From contig CAWBBX010000091.1 in NCBI GenBank assembly GCA_963787005.1, forward strand, positions 32,196-96,195: 64,000 nt of DNA, given 5' to 3'. This DNA comes from FEN-1297 sp963787005. GTDB lineage: Bacteria > Bacteroidota > Ignavibacteria > Ignavibacteriales > Ignavibacteriaceae. Below are positions 43,930-52,824 of this stretch, one piece after another. Within the stretch, counting starts at the first letter, position 1; every line of letters begins with the position of its first letter. Both the position numbers and the translations under genes were made by a program. The notes below the pieces were generated by a model that ran no database searches, was not told the DNA's origin, and saw nothing but the letters and a program-made list of their open reading frames with translations.

Positions 43930-44277
43930 ATGCAAAAAATAACTGTTTACGAAAAACCCACGTGCACTACCTGCCGGAAAGTAGCGAAAATACTTACCGA
44001 AAAGGGAGTAGATTTCGACAAGGTAAATTACTACATAGAACCTTTCACCAAGGCGCATCTCGAAAATCTTCTTAAGAAAATGAACATGAAGCCGAGCGAT
44101 CTTCTTAGGAAGAACGAGAAAGCTTACAGCGCTAAAGTATTTAAAGACTACGGCGAGAGCCAGATACTTGAGATGATGCTGCTGAACAGCGACCTGATTC
44201 AGCGCCCCATTGTGGAGAAAGGGAAGAAAGCGGTACTTGCAAGGCCGCCGGAAAAGATCAACGAACTGTTCGACTAA
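43930..44277 (+). CDS. ArsC/Spx family thioredoxin-fold protein
   Basis: A 115-residue protein with the family core: TVYEKPTCTTCRKVAKIL, containing Cys12-Thr-Thr-Cys15, then DFDKVNYYIEPFTKAHLENL, and LIQRPIVEKGKKAVLARPPE at the end, which holds the conserved Arg-Pro-Ile motif. It could be a glutaredoxin-coupled arsenate reductase or one of the uncharacterised YffB-like relatives. There is no arsenic resistance neighbour (no arsR or arsB), so a general redox role is as likely. It converges with ppk2, the stop codons only four bases apart. Confidence 0.86.
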   Translation: MQKITVYEKPTCTTCRKVAKILTEKGVDFDKVNYYIEPFTKAHLENLLKKMNMKPSDLLRKNEKAYSAKVFKDYGESQILEMMLLNSDLIQRPIVEKGKKAVLARPPEKINELFD

Positions 44278-44281
44278 GGTT

Positions 44282-45145
44282 TTACTCGCTCATTAATTTT
44301 TCCCTGCATTCGGCAAGGGTTTTAAGCTGCTCTTTGCCGAGCACCGGGTATTCGAGCTTCAGGCTTTTCATCGATTCTGTTATTACCGATGATACGGCAA
44401 GGCGCATAAACCATTTATGGTCGGCGGGAATAACGAACCACGGCGCGTGCTTTTTACTGGTAGCAGAGATCGCCTCGGCGTAGCATTTTTGATACTCGTC
44501 CCAGTAGGCCCTTTCTTTAAGGTCCGAACCGGAGAATTTCCAATTTTTAGAGCTTTTGTCGATTCTTCTTATAAACCTTCTCTTCTGTTCCTCCTTTGAA
44601 ACGTGAAGGAAAAATTTCAGAATTATAGTGCCGTTTTCATAAAGATATTTTTCAAAGTCATTTATTGCCCTGTAGCGTTTTTCCCAAACGTCTTTATCAA
44701 GCAGCTTCGAAGGGATCTTCTGTGTTTTAAGGAGATCGTGCACGCGCACAACGAGAACCTCTTCGTAGTAAGAGCGGTTGAATATTCCGATCCTCCCGCG
44801 CTCGGGGAGCGCTTTGTGATTGCGCCACAGGAAATCGTGATTGAGCTCTTCGGCCGAAGGCTGCTTAAAGCTGAAGACCTGTGTGCCCTGCGGATTGAGT
44901 CCGCTCATAACATGCTTTATCGTACTGTCCTTGCCGGCCGCGTCCATTGCCTGAAAAATCAGAAGAAGAGAATACTTGTCGAATGCGTAAAGCTTCGACT
45001 GAAGTTCATTCATCTTTTTGATATTCTTCTTCAAATCCTGTTTTGCTTCTACTTTGGATTTATATTCTCCGGTGCCGGCCGTATCGGCTTTATTCAAATC
45101 GGTTTTCACGCCCGGCTCTATCATATAATCTTTCGGATTTACCAT
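44282..45145 (-). CDS. ppk2: PPK2 family polyphosphate kinase / nucleotide phosphotransferase
   Basis: A 287-residue cytoplasmic enzyme that transfers phosphate between polyphosphate and nucleoside mono- or diphosphates. Walker A is MDAAGKDS at residues about 67-74. The lid and Walker B region is GRIGIFNRSYYEEVLVVRVH. FFLHVSKEEQKRRFIRRIDK follows, and WFVIPADHKWFMRLAVSSVI near the end is also typical. Length and motifs fit the single-domain PPK2 class. Substrate preference (AMP, ADP or GDP) cannot be read from this alone. The start ATG 45145 follows AGGAG. Confidence 0.93.
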   Translation of the reverse strand: MVNPKDYMIEPGVKTDLNKADTAGTGEYKSKVEAKQDLKKNIKKMNELQSKLYAFDKYSLLLIFQAMDAAGKDSTIKHVMSGLNPQGTQVFSFKQPSAEELNHDFLWRNHKALPERGRIGIFNRSYYEEVLVVRVHDLLKTQKIPSKLLDKDVWEKRYRAINDFEKYLYENGTIILKFFLHVSKEEQKRRFIRRIDKSSKNWKFSGSDLKERAYWDEYQKCYAEAISATSKKHAPWFVIPADHKWFMRLAVSSVITESMKSLKLEYPVLGKEQLKTLAECREKLMSE

Positions 45146-45195
45146 AACGGCTCCTCTTATTTTTAAAGAACAAAGTATATCATCATTTAAAACTA

Positions 45196-45232
45196 AAAAC
45201 CCCTTTATATTAATATAACATAAAGGGGTTTT
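45196..45232 (-). terminator. bidirectional terminator of the diheme cytochrome gene
   Basis: AAAACCCCTTTAT (45196-45208) pairs perfectly with ATAAAGGGGTTTT (45220-45232). On the minus strand it follows the cytochrome stop by about 25 bases and ends in T residues. Confidence 0.9.
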
Positions 45233-45256
45233 AATTTTATTAAGAAGTATTACAAA

Positions 45257-46243
45257 TCAATCTTTCTTCGGAGTAAACTTAACTACTTGGTTGTGGACAG
45301 GTTTTAGTGTTCTGAGATAGGTATAAATATTACCGAGGTCTTCTCTTGTCATCCCGGCGTATTGCGATATTGGCATAATTGTGTTGAACTCGCCTTGTTT
45401 TATCGGCATTTTATTTACGCTGTCCGGGACAAACGATTTGAAGAAGTCCACAAACTGTTCTTTTGTCCATTTGCCTATTCCGGTTTCATTCTCCGGCGTA
45501 ATATTGGCGGACCTTACCGTTCCCCAGGGCAAATTAAATATAAAGCCCCCGGCAAAAGCCATATCCTTTACAAATTCTCCCTTTACCTGTTGAGTATGAC
45601 AATCGGCGCAGCCGGCTATGTTTACGAGATATTTACCGTACGCCAGGTGATCGGATGTATCCGGTTCCGGCGAAGGGTTAAAAGTCTTAGGCGGAATAGT
45701 TTTTACGATCAAGTTCATCGGAAAATCAAGATGTCTTTCAGGGATTTTATTTTCAATCGGCTTCAGTGTTCTGATGTAAGAAACGATTGAATAAAGATCG
45801 TTCTTTGACAGGTGATTAAATCCCATATACGGCATCAGAGGGAACAAAGCAACACCGTCTTTATTAACGCCTTGAGTAACGGCTCTGATCAGCTCGCCGT
45901 CAGTCCAGCTGCCGATTGCGGCGGGAGTAATGTTGTATGCGTAAATTGTTCCCGGAACGCCGACCATTGCCTTATTAAATTCCTCACCGCCTTTTCCGAG
46001 AGAACCGGGAATAAGAGGGCCTGAATATTTTGTCCAATCCCTCTGGGAATGGCAGTCGGTGCACAGTGCAACGTGATTCGCTAAGTACTGCCCCCTTGCA
46101 ATCATCTGCGGAGTAGCCTCTACGGTAACATTCTGCGGAGGGCCTACATCCGGAAATTTTGCGTTAAAATATATAATCGCCGCAATAACGATAACTACGA
46201 ATACGGCAACAACAATCCCCAGAATTTTGAACAATCTTTTCAT
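45257..46243 (-). CDS. membrane-anchored diheme cytochrome c
   Basis: A 328-residue electron carrier facing the periplasm. Residues about 7-26 form an uncleaved N-terminal helix or signal anchor. Two c-type heme sites are Cys61-Thr-Asp-Cys64-His65 and Cys212-Ala-Asp-Cys215-His216. Each heme domain ends in DLYSIVSYIRTLKP or DLGNIYTYLRTLKP, and Met residues in LFPLMPYMGF and NTIMPISQYAGM can be the distal ligands. The two halves look like a duplication. Similar proteins serve as subunits of alcohol or aldehyde dehydrogenases or as terminal carriers. It stands alone with a terminator after it. Confidence 0.9.
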   Translation of the reverse strand: MKRLFKILGIVVAVFVVIVIAAIIYFNAKFPDVGPPQNVTVEATPQMIARGQYLANHVALCTDCHSQRDWTKYSGPLIPGSLGKGGEEFNKAMVGVPGTIYAYNITPAAIGSWTDGELIRAVTQGVNKDGVALFPLMPYMGFNHLSKNDLYSIVSYIRTLKPIENKIPERHLDFPMNLIVKTIPPKTFNPSPEPDTSDHLAYGKYLVNIAGCADCHTQQVKGEFVKDMAFAGGFIFNLPWGTVRSANITPENETGIGKWTKEQFVDFFKSFVPDSVNKMPIKQGEFNTIMPISQYAGMTREDLGNIYTYLRTLKPVHNQVVKFTPKKD

Positions 46244-46650
46244 GTTTACCTCTTGGGATAATGAAATGATATAATTTATTTCAGAAGTCGAAATCGATTA
46301 TGGATTCAAATAATGGACTGCACAACAGAACACGGCTTATCCGCTTCTAATAATTAGTCTTTTGTTGCTTTGATATGAATAGTTTCCGCGTCGAAGAAAT
46401 TTACGTTGAAATATTAATGAACCGAACTCGATTTGTCAACAAAAAAATTTATTTATTCTAATAAATATTCGGAATGCCGAGTGCCGTTTATATGCCGATA
46501 TCAATTTTTGTAAATATATATTTTACATATGACGCAGGATACTGCATTATATCGTTTTTATCTTTACTTTTAAATCAGCGGGTAAATTTAGTATTCGTGT
46601 TTATTTCAATTCCATAACACAATTTTCTACAGAATCTATCAAACACAAAA
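46244..46650. other. 407-bp divergent intergenic region
   Basis: AT-rich gap between the minus-strand cytochrome gene and the plus-strand sugar transferase. A run AAAAAAATTTATTTATT near 46440-46456 and TGTAAATATATATTTTACA near 46509-46527 (a near-palindrome) are the only structured parts. No gene or known RNA is seen. Confidence 0.4.
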
Positions 46651-47382
46651 TTGGTTGCTCAGATTAGCCGATCAGCAAATTTAATATTGTCAGCCATATT
46701 TCTGATAATTTCCCTTCCTTTATTGCTGCTTATATCGGTGGCTATCTTCCTAGAAACGGGTGATAACCCGCTTTTTGTACAGGAACGCGGTCTTACGCTA
46801 GAGACCGAAAGTATTAAAATCTATAAACTTAGAACTCTTAAAAGAAAAGTAACCGGTCTTTCCGCTTCAAAGAGCATTCTTGTAAAAGAAGACCTTGAGA
46901 ATCAAGTTACTTTTATCGGGAAGATTCTCCGGAAAACCGGGATTGATGAGCTGCCCCAGCTAATAAATGTTTTAAAGGGAGAAATGGTTCTGATAGGACC
47001 GAGGCCTTTATCTAAAGCGGATCTTTACCTGATAAAACTAAGGGAGCCGGAATTGTACGAAAGAAGGAACCGTCTTCAGTCGAAACCCGGAATCTCGGGA
47101 TTCTGGCAGGTCTTCGGCGATAAAATACTGGGGGTTGAAAACCTGGTAAGCCTGGATGAACGTTACGAAGCTAGTAAATCTTTCCATTTTGATTTGTTCC
47201 TAATATTTTCCACGGTGTTTGTCCTGGCATCAGGAAAACACTCCGACTCTATTCTGACGAGCGTTAAAAAGGAAAAACTAAATTCCGTTGTAGATTTTCC
47301 AATTCTAAGAAATTTATTCCCCCTTATTATATTATTCAAATTATTGTCGTTTTATTTCTCTGCCTCTATCTTAATTTCTTAA
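46651..47382 (+). CDS. bacterial sugar transferase (undecaprenyl-phosphate glycosyl-1-phosphate transferase type)
   Basis: A 243-residue membrane enzyme that would load the first sugar phosphate onto undecaprenyl phosphate for a surface glycan. One N-terminal helix (about 10-31) precedes the catalytic domain: GDNPLFVQERGL, IYKLRTLKR, RKTGIDELPQLINVLKGEM, LIGPRPLS, and LQSKPGISGFWQVFGD. It matches the catalytic core of WcaJ/PglC-like proteins. The C-terminus has an extra hydrophobic segment (LFPLIILFKLLSFYFSASIL). The start is uncertain: TTG 46651 is used, without a clear ribosome binding site. No glycosyltransferase cluster is near. It is a paralog of the 61264-61969 gene. Confidence 0.85.
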   Translation: MVAQISRSANLILSAIFLIISLPLLLLISVAIFLETGDNPLFVQERGLTLETESIKIYKLRTLKRKVTGLSASKSILVKEDLENQVTFIGKILRKTGIDELPQLINVLKGEMVLIGPRPLSKADLYLIKLREPELYERRNRLQSKPGISGFWQVFGDKILGVENLVSLDERYEASKSFHFDLFLIFSTVFVLASGKHSDSILTSVKKEKLNSVVDFPILRNLFPLIILFKLLSFYFSASILIS

Positions 47383-47423
47383 AATTTTTATATTACACAC
47401 TCAAATAAAATCCCGTTTGTTTT

Positions 47424-47990
47424 ATGATGATTAAAAGATGCGGCTGGACTTCCTCCGACCCTTTATATATTAAATACCACGACGAGGAATGGGGCGTGCC
47501 CCTTCACGACGATCTAAAGCTTTTTGAATTTTTGATTCTCGAAGGCGCGCAGGCCGGCCTGAGCTGGATTACTATTCTTAAAAAAAGAGAGGATTACAGG
47601 ATGGCTTTCGATAATTTCAATTTTGAAAAGATAGCAAAGTACGGCGATAAAAAGATAACCTCTCTTATGTCCGATGCGGGCATTGTAAGAAATAAATTGA
47701 AGATAAATGCCGCCGTTATTAATGCCCGCGCATTTAAAGAAGTTAGAAAGGAATTCGGAAGCTTTGATAAATATATCTGGGGATTTACCGGCGGAAAGCC
47801 GATCGCAAATAAATGGAAGACTTTGAAGGACGTGCCCGCTAAAACTGCGGAGTCGGACAGCATGAGCAAAGATTTAAAAAAAAGAGGATTTAAATTCGTC
47901 GGCTCTACAATCTGCTACGCATTCATGCAGGCGACGGGAATGGTAAACGATCATACGGCAGATTGCTTCAGGTATAAGGAACTGCTGTAA
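47424..47990 (+). CDS. tag: DNA-3-methyladenine glycosylase I
   Basis: A 188-residue base-excision repair enzyme that removes 3-methyladenine from DNA. Family segments: RCGWTSSDPLYIKYHDEEWG (zinc Cys and His), FEFLILEGAQAGLSWITILK with the substrate-binding Glu, KDLKKRGFKFVGSTICYAFM, and MVNDHTADCFRY with zinc His and Cys. All four zinc ligands seem present. The length is standard. ATG 47424 or the next ATG 47427 may be used. It lies 41 bases after the sugar transferase on the same strand. Confidence 0.95.
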   Translation: MMIKRCGWTSSDPLYIKYHDEEWGVPLHDDLKLFEFLILEGAQAGLSWITILKKREDYRMAFDNFNFEKIAKYGDKKITSLMSDAGIVRNKLKINAAVINARAFKEVRKEFGSFDKYIWGFTGGKPIANKWKTLKDVPAKTAESDSMSKDLKKRGFKFVGSTICYAFMQATGMVNDHTADCFRYKELL

Positions 47991-48052
47991 AATTAATATG
48001 TTTGTTATCGAAGGAATTTAGTTTTAATTTTAAGCATTAACTGGGAGCTGAA

Positions 48053-48268
48053 ATGATAAGCAAAGAGTTACTGGAAATTCTATGCTGTCCCGAGACAAAA
48101 GCGGATCTGGTATTGGACGGCGACTCTCTGGTTTCGGTAGACAAGGCTACGAGGCGGAGATACAGGATCGAGGACGATATCCCGATTATGCTGATAGACG
48201 AATCGGAACAATTGAGCCTGGAGGAATGGGCGGCCATTATGCGGAAGCACGGCAGGAAGACGGACTAG
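48053..48268 (+). CDS. Trm112 family protein
   Basis: A 71-residue protein of the Trm112/YcaR (UPF0434) family. It begins ISKELLEILCCPETKADLVL, and the pair of cysteines is followed by RYRIEDDIPIMLIDES, the usual second half. In eukaryotes and archaea Trm112 activates several methyltransferases; bacterial members are less studied. Bacterial versions often keep only part of the zinc site, as here (Cys-Cys pair). It is followed six bases later by a membrane methyltransferase gene, a neighbour that fits a role as methyltransferase partner, though this is inference. Confidence 0.88.
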   Translation: MISKELLEILCCPETKADLVLDGDSLVSVDKATRRRYRIEDDIPIMLIDESEQLSLEEWAAIMRKHGRKTD

Positions 48269-48274
48269 CTTTTA

Positions 48275-48853
48275 ATGGATCCTATAAATATTATAGCCGG
48301 ATTAAATTTATTTGCAACCTTCGTAGCGAACCTGGGAGGCGCGAAAAAAGGATTCCGCTCGTCCATAACCGCATCCAAAGAAAAACCGAACACTTATCTG
48401 CAGAAGCTTCCCTTATTTTTGTCAATGATTTCGCTGGTGGGACTGATCATCGGAATTTTTCAGTTAGGTACTATGTCGTACACCGATGGCATGAAAGATA
48501 TTCGGCTTATCGGACTCATCGTTTATATTGTATTTTCATGGATTCAGATCTGGGCATATAAATCGCTCGGGAGCAGTTATTCGCAGGAGGTAGTAATATT
48601 GAAGAACCACAGGCTCATCACGGCCGGTCCCTTCAAATTTATTCGTCATCCGCAATACCTGTCGCAGATATTGCTCGATCTCGGCGCGGGATTTGCGATT
48701 TTAAGCTACATTTTAATTCCTCTCGCCGTAATTGAAATCCCGTTCTTACTACTGAGAGCCGGTCTTGAGGAAAAGCTGATGGCAAAATATTTTAAAGATG
48801 ATTTTAAGGAATACAAAAAAAATACGGGATTTATGCTTCCGTTCATCGGTTAA
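48275..48853 (+). CDS. isoprenylcysteine methyltransferase-like (ICMT/PEMT) membrane protein
   Basis: A 192-residue integral membrane protein with about four helices. The C-terminal methyltransferase signature is LITAGPFKFIRHPQYLSQIL, with Arg-His-Pro as in the SAM-binding part of ICMT and phospholipid methyltransferases, followed by LRAGLEEKLMAKYF, with its paired acidic residues, and DFKEYKKNT. It probably methylates a lipid or small molecule at the membrane; the substrate is unknown. It starts six bases after the Trm112 gene, without a strong ribosome binding site, so translation may be coupled. Confidence 0.87.
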   Translation: MDPINIIAGLNLFATFVANLGGAKKGFRSSITASKEKPNTYLQKLPLFLSMISLVGLIIGIFQLGTMSYTDGMKDIRLIGLIVYIVFSWIQIWAYKSLGSSYSQEVVILKNHRLITAGPFKFIRHPQYLSQILLDLGAGFAILSYILIPLAVIEIPFLLLRAGLEEKLMAKYFKDDFKEYKKNTGFMLPFIG

Positions 48854-48870
48854 GCATGCTTTTTTTTTAA

Positions 48871-48957
48871 TTCTTACTGTTAATCTTACTCTATTGTGAG
48901 GTGAAGAGAAAGATTAAGATTAAGATTAAGAGTAAGATCAAGATTAAGGGTAAGATA
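48871..48957. repeat. hexamer-repeat hairpin (TCTTAM/KTAAGA), solo copy
   Basis: Short pyrimidine arm TTCTTACTGTTAATCTTACT (48871-48890), 20-base centre, and a long purine arm of GATTAA/GAGTAA/GATCAA units (48911-48957). Same orientation as 32651-32743 but with no gene beside it. Confidence 0.88.
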
Positions 48958-49013
48958 CCGTATGTATGAAATGATGCACTAAGTTTGAGGTTACCGCTAA
49001 TCGGATATTCCGG

Positions 49014-50561
49014 ATGAAATTAAAATTTACCAATATACTCTTAATATTATTATTTGCCGTCCTATCATTAAATGCTCAGCAGGTAAACAGCCTATCAATT
49101 ATCTCCAACGGCAGCACAAAAGAAATTCCGGTTTACGACAGAGAAGGCACTATTTATTTTTCCCTTCTTCACCTGGCGGACGCGCTTTCCATCCCCTTTA
49201 ATTACAGCTCCGAAGAAAATAAAGTTTCGTTAAATTTCGGCGGCAGCCGGCTGGTTGTAACCGCAGACGACCCCTTTATCATTTTGCTTCCTAACGGTTC
49301 GGCGGCAGCCGACGTGATTCAACTTCCGACCACAGTATATTTTCTGCACGGCAAGATTTTTCTGCCGCTTGCTTATACTTCATCCATTCTTGAAAAAGCC
49401 TCCGGCGGAAAATTTATTTTTAAGAAACCGGATAAGCTGGAAGTAAAGGGATTGGAGTATCTTCCCCGTGCCGGAAAAAATACTTCGGAGGAACCGGCGT
49501 TTAATATAACCGGCTTATCTATTGACGAAAAAGCAAACGGTACGCTGGTAAGGGTGGAGTCTAATAAAAGAATCCCTTCATACAGCAGCGCTTTTAAGGA
49601 CGGTGTTCTCTCCCTTGTTTTCAGGGGAGTTCACGTTGACGCCGCGAAGATAGACAGAACCGGCGGGGAAGGATTGATAACTGACATAAATTCCGAGAAC
49701 AAGGGGCCCGACGCTGTTCTTAATATTAAACTGAGAAAAGAATATACGGCCAGCGAAGTGCTGAACGTCGATAACAGCAACGATCTTCTCATAACTCTTC
49801 ACAACAAGATCTTCGAAAACAAACTGAATAAAGTGAAGGAAAAAGCGAAATGGAAGTTTAACACCGTTGTGATAGATCCCGGACACGGCGGCAAGGACTC
49901 CGGCACCATCGGCGTGGACGGTATTAAGGAGAAGAACATCAATCTCGCCATAGGTCTAAAACTCGGCGAACTGATACGAAAACATATGAAGGATGTTAAA
50001 GTCGTCTTTACCAGGAAAACGGATAAGTTTATCGAGTTGTACAGGCGCGGCCAGATTGCCAATGAGGAAGGCGGCAACTTATTTATCTCGATACACTGCA
50101 ATGCCACGCCGCATAAGCCGAGCGGTGTAAACGGATTCGAAGTTTATCTTCTCCGGCCGGGAAGAACGAAGGAAGCAATTAATATCGCCGAAAGAGAGAA
50201 CGCTGTTATTAGCTATGAAAACAATCCGGCTAGGTATAAGAAGCTTACTGACGAAAATTTTATTCTTGTCAGCATGGCACAATCCGCTTATATGAGATAC
50301 TCTGAAAAATTCGCTGACCTGGTAGATAAAGAGCTCAGCAAAAACTCGACTCTCGAGGAAAGGGGAGTAAAGCAGGCCGGCTTCTATGTTCTCGTCGGGG
50401 CATCAATGCCGAGTGTTTTGGTAGAAACGGGATTCCTTTCCAACAGGCACGACGCCCGCTACCTTAACAGCAGGAATGGTCAGGAACATATAGCTGACGG
50501 AATCTACAAAGCCGTCAAAGAATTCAAATCCCTCTACGAAAAAAATATCAACAACGAGTAA
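49014..50561 (+). CDS. N-acetylmuramoyl-L-alanine amidase (AmiC-like)
   Basis: A 515-residue exported cell-wall hydrolase that cleaves the amide bond between muramic acid and the peptide. Residues 1-21 form a signal peptide (ending LSLNAQQ). Residues about 30-115 resemble the copper amine oxidase N-terminal-like domain used in cell-wall proteins, and residues about 165-255 an AMIN-type beta domain. Residues about 283-510 form the Amidase_3 domain: TVVIDPGHGGKDSGTIG (zinc His), GIKEKNINLAIGLKLGELI (zinc Glu), LFISIHCNAT (zinc His) and SVLVETGFLSN (catalytic Glu). It probably acts in daughter-cell separation. Confidence 0.92.
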   Translation: MKLKFTNILLILLFAVLSLNAQQVNSLSIISNGSTKEIPVYDREGTIYFSLLHLADALSIPFNYSSEENKVSLNFGGSRLVVTADDPFIILLPNGSAAADVIQLPTTVYFLHGKIFLPLAYTSSILEKASGGKFIFKKPDKLEVKGLEYLPRAGKNTSEEPAFNITGLSIDEKANGTLVRVESNKRIPSYSSAFKDGVLSLVFRGVHVDAAKIDRTGGEGLITDINSENKGPDAVLNIKLRKEYTASEVLNVDNSNDLLITLHNKIFENKLNKVKEKAKWKFNTVVIDPGHGGKDSGTIGVDGIKEKNINLAIGLKLGELIRKHMKDVKVVFTRKTDKFIELYRRGQIANEEGGNLFISIHCNATPHKPSGVNGFEVYLLRPGRTKEAINIAERENAVISYENNPARYKKLTDENFILVSMAQSAYMRYSEKFADLVDKELSKNSTLEERGVKQAGFYVLVGASMPSVLVETGFLSNRHDARYLNSRNGQEHIADGIYKAVKEFKSLYEKNINNE

Positions 50562-50699
50562 TCTATCTCTTTTTTCGCGGATCATCAACAAAAATCTTAG
50601 CCGTTTATCCTAAATTTGAACCCGTTTTTCATCATTTAAACCCACTCCTAAATTTCTGCTGCCCGTCACTTGACAAAAGGAACCTGTTTTATTAGTTTT

Positions 50700-50816
50700 G
50701 GAAACCAAAAAAACACTATCGGTTTCCAATGTTTATAATGTGGTAATTAGTGCAGTTTTCGAACTGTTTTTTTAGAATTAAGGGGAAACCGGGAAAACAG
50801 TAATCGTTTCCCGGTT
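50700..50816. promoter_or_regulatory. candidate TetR operators and -10 box upstream of the efflux operon
   Basis: GGAAACC (50700-50706) and GGTTTCC (50721-50727) form one inverted repeat, seven bases upstream of TATAAT (50734-50739). AACCGGGAAA (50787-50796) and TTTCCCGGTT (50807-50816) form a second, perfect, 10-base-arm palindrome, 14 bases before the TetR start codon. Both share the core GGRAAMC. They suit autorepression by the downstream TetR protein. Confidence 0.65.
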
Positions 50817-50830
50817 AAAAGGAAATAACA

Positions 50831-51478
50831 ATGCAGGAAGAAATAGATATTAAAGAAAGGATAATGGCCGCCGCAGAGGAGATGTTCCTAAAATTCGGCT
50901 ATTCCAAGGTTACAATGGAGGAAATTGCCGCCGGCTTAGGCATGAGCAAAAAAACTCTTTATAAATTTTTCTCCGGCAAGGAAAGTCTGATAAGGGATAT
51001 TATTGAAAACATGCAGTGCGAAGTGGACGATTATCTCTCGGAACTTTGGTCGAACGAGTCGATCGACTTCGTGAAAAAGCTTAAGATGATGATGGACTAT
51101 ATCGGCAAGCAGTCTTCGAAATTGAGGGGACCTCTGCTGACCGACCTGCAGAAAAGTATTCCGGAAATCTGGAATGAAATAAATGAATTTAGAAAGCAGC
51201 GTGCTTATAAAAAAGTTACAATGCTTATCAATGAAGGCGTCAACAAGGGCGCATTCAGGAAAGATATAGATCAGCAGATCATAGTTCTGATGTACATGAC
51301 CGCCATTCAAGAAATAATAAATCCCGAATCTTTGGCGCAGCTTCCTTTTTCGGGAAATCAGGCTTTTGAAATGATAATAAAAATAATGTTTGAGGGAATA
51401 TTTTCGGAAGAAGGGAGATCAAAATATATATCCTATCAGACCGAAGAAAGTATACCTGGAGGAGAAACAACTGAATGA
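50831..51478 (+). CDS. TetR/AcrR family regulator of the efflux operon
   Basis: A 215-residue DNA-binding regulator. The N-terminal helix-turn-helix is standard: KERIMAAAEEMFLKFGYSKV, then TMEEIAAGLGMSKKTLYKFF. Residues about 55-215 form the helical ligand-binding domain. The stop codon overlaps the start of the tolC-like gene (ATGA at 51475-51478), so regulator and pump are in one operon. Palindromes just upstream (50700-50816) are likely its operators. By analogy it represses the pump genes until a ligand binds; the ligand is unknown. Confidence 0.92.
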   Translation: MQEEIDIKERIMAAAEEMFLKFGYSKVTMEEIAAGLGMSKKTLYKFFSGKESLIRDIIENMQCEVDDYLSELWSNESIDFVKKLKMMMDYIGKQSSKLRGPLLTDLQKSIPEIWNEINEFRKQRAYKKVTMLINEGVNKGAFRKDIDQQIIVLMYMTAIQEIINPESLAQLPFSGNQAFEMIIKIMFEGIFSEEGRSKYISYQTEESIPGGETTE

Positions 51479-52803
51479 AAATCTCAATAAATAAAATAAT
51501 CGCCGTCCTGATTGCGGTTGTGCTTCTGGCAGGACAGGGATTCGGACAGGAGAAGAAACACTTAACCCTGGATGAAAGTATTCAGATTGGATTGAAGAAC
51601 AGCAAAACACTGCACGCGTCTAAGATGCGCGTATTAGCAGCTGCGGCAATGGTTAGCGAAACCGGAACTTCGCGCCTGCCTTCGCTTCAGCTTTCAGCAT
51701 CTTATACAAGGCTGAGCAGTGTGCCGCCGTTTTCGGTGAATACGCCGTTCGGCAAATTCGATATTTCGCCGGCTATCTTCGATAACTACAATGTAAAGCT
51801 CTCGCTTCAGCAACCCATATTTACAGGCTTTAAGTTGTCGAGCGGCTATAAGATGGCCGACTATGCCTCTAAGGCGCAGAAGCAGGAGTACACCAAGGAC
51901 GAGCAGGATCTGGTTTATAACATAAAGAGCGCCTACTGGGTGTTATTCAAAGCGAATAAATTCAAAGAAGCGATAGATGAAAACGTACAGCAGGTGAAGG
52001 CTCACCTTGAGGACGTGAAGAATTTTTACAAGCAGGGCCTAGCGACGAAGAACGACGTTCTTAAAGTAGAGGTCCAGCTTTCAGAAGCACAGCTCAAACA
52101 GATTGATACGAGAAATTCTGTAAAGATGGCTGAAATAAACCTGGATAATATAATAGGGATTCCTCTGTCTACCGAAGTCGATATTCAGAAAAATGTAAAT
52201 ACTCAAAAAGAAGAAACACCGGAGGATCTGGATATTCTGATAAAAAAGGCGATGGGGAATCGCCCGGAATTGAAAGCTATGCGGTACAAGGTGGACGCCA
52301 GTAAATCAGGAATTACGCTCGCTGAATCGAACCGGTATCCGCAAGTTTTTCTGGCAGGCAACTATTATTATTCGAAACCCAACCAGAGAATTCTTCCCAC
52401 GAGAAACGAATTTTACGGAACGTGGGACGTGAGCGTTGGACTTTCGTTCGATATCTGGAATTGGGGAAAGACCGGCGATCAAACCGACCGGGCTGAAGCG
52501 CAATACGAGGAATCAAAAGACGGTCTCGCATCTTTGAAGGACGCGCTGACTCTGGAGGTAACGCAGGATTATTACAACCTGATAAAAGCGAAGGAAAAGA
52601 CGCTTGTGGCGGAACAAAGTGTAAACCAGGCCGAAGAAAACTACAGGGTAACGGACGACAGGTTTAAACAGGGACTTACTTTGAATTCGGAGCTGCTCGA
52701 CGCGGAAGTCGCGCTGATGCAGTCAAAGACAAATTATGCGCAGTCGATAGTGGATTATGAACTGGCGCAGGCGAAGCTGGCTAAATCGACGGGCGGCAAA
52801 TAA
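51475..52803 (+). CDS. TolC family outer-membrane efflux channel
   Basis: A 442-residue outer-membrane protein, the exit duct of a tripartite pump. Signal peptide residues 1-22 (ending GQGFG). Two OEP repeats follow, each with long helices and a pair of strands: LTLDESIQIGLKNSKTLHAS at the start, LSLQQPIFTGFKLSSGYKMA, QGLATKNDVLKVEVQLSEAQ, SVGLSFDIWNWGKT, and QGLTLNSELLDAEVALMQSK. The length fits the family. It overlaps the regulator gene by four bases and precedes the adaptor by 21 bases. Confidence 0.94.
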   Translation: MKISINKIIAVLIAVVLLAGQGFGQEKKHLTLDESIQIGLKNSKTLHASKMRVLAAAAMVSETGTSRLPSLQLSASYTRLSSVPPFSVNTPFGKFDISPAIFDNYNVKLSLQQPIFTGFKLSSGYKMADYASKAQKQEYTKDEQDLVYNIKSAYWVLFKANKFKEAIDENVQQVKAHLEDVKNFYKQGLATKNDVLKVEVQLSEAQLKQIDTRNSVKMAEINLDNIIGIPLSTEVDIQKNVNTQKEETPEDLDILIKKAMGNRPELKAMRYKVDASKSGITLAESNRYPQVFLAGNYYYSKPNQRILPTRNEFYGTWDVSVGLSFDIWNWGKTGDQTDRAEAQYEESKDGLASLKDALTLEVTQDYYNLIKAKEKTLVAEQSVNQAEENYRVTDDRFKQGLTLNSELLDAEVALMQSKTNYAQSIVDYELAQAKLAKSTGGK

Positions 52804-52824
52804 GTTTTAAATAAAGAGGATAAA

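Noticed and set aside
43732..44058. 108-codon minus-strand frame over the start of the arsC-like gene
   Set aside because: It is antisense to the certain arsC-like gene and runs through an intergenic repeat; no family resemblance.
50670..50695. TTGACA at 50670 as the -35 box of the efflux operon
   Set aside because: No good -10 lies 16-18 bases downstream; the TATAAT at 50734 is too far away to pair with it.
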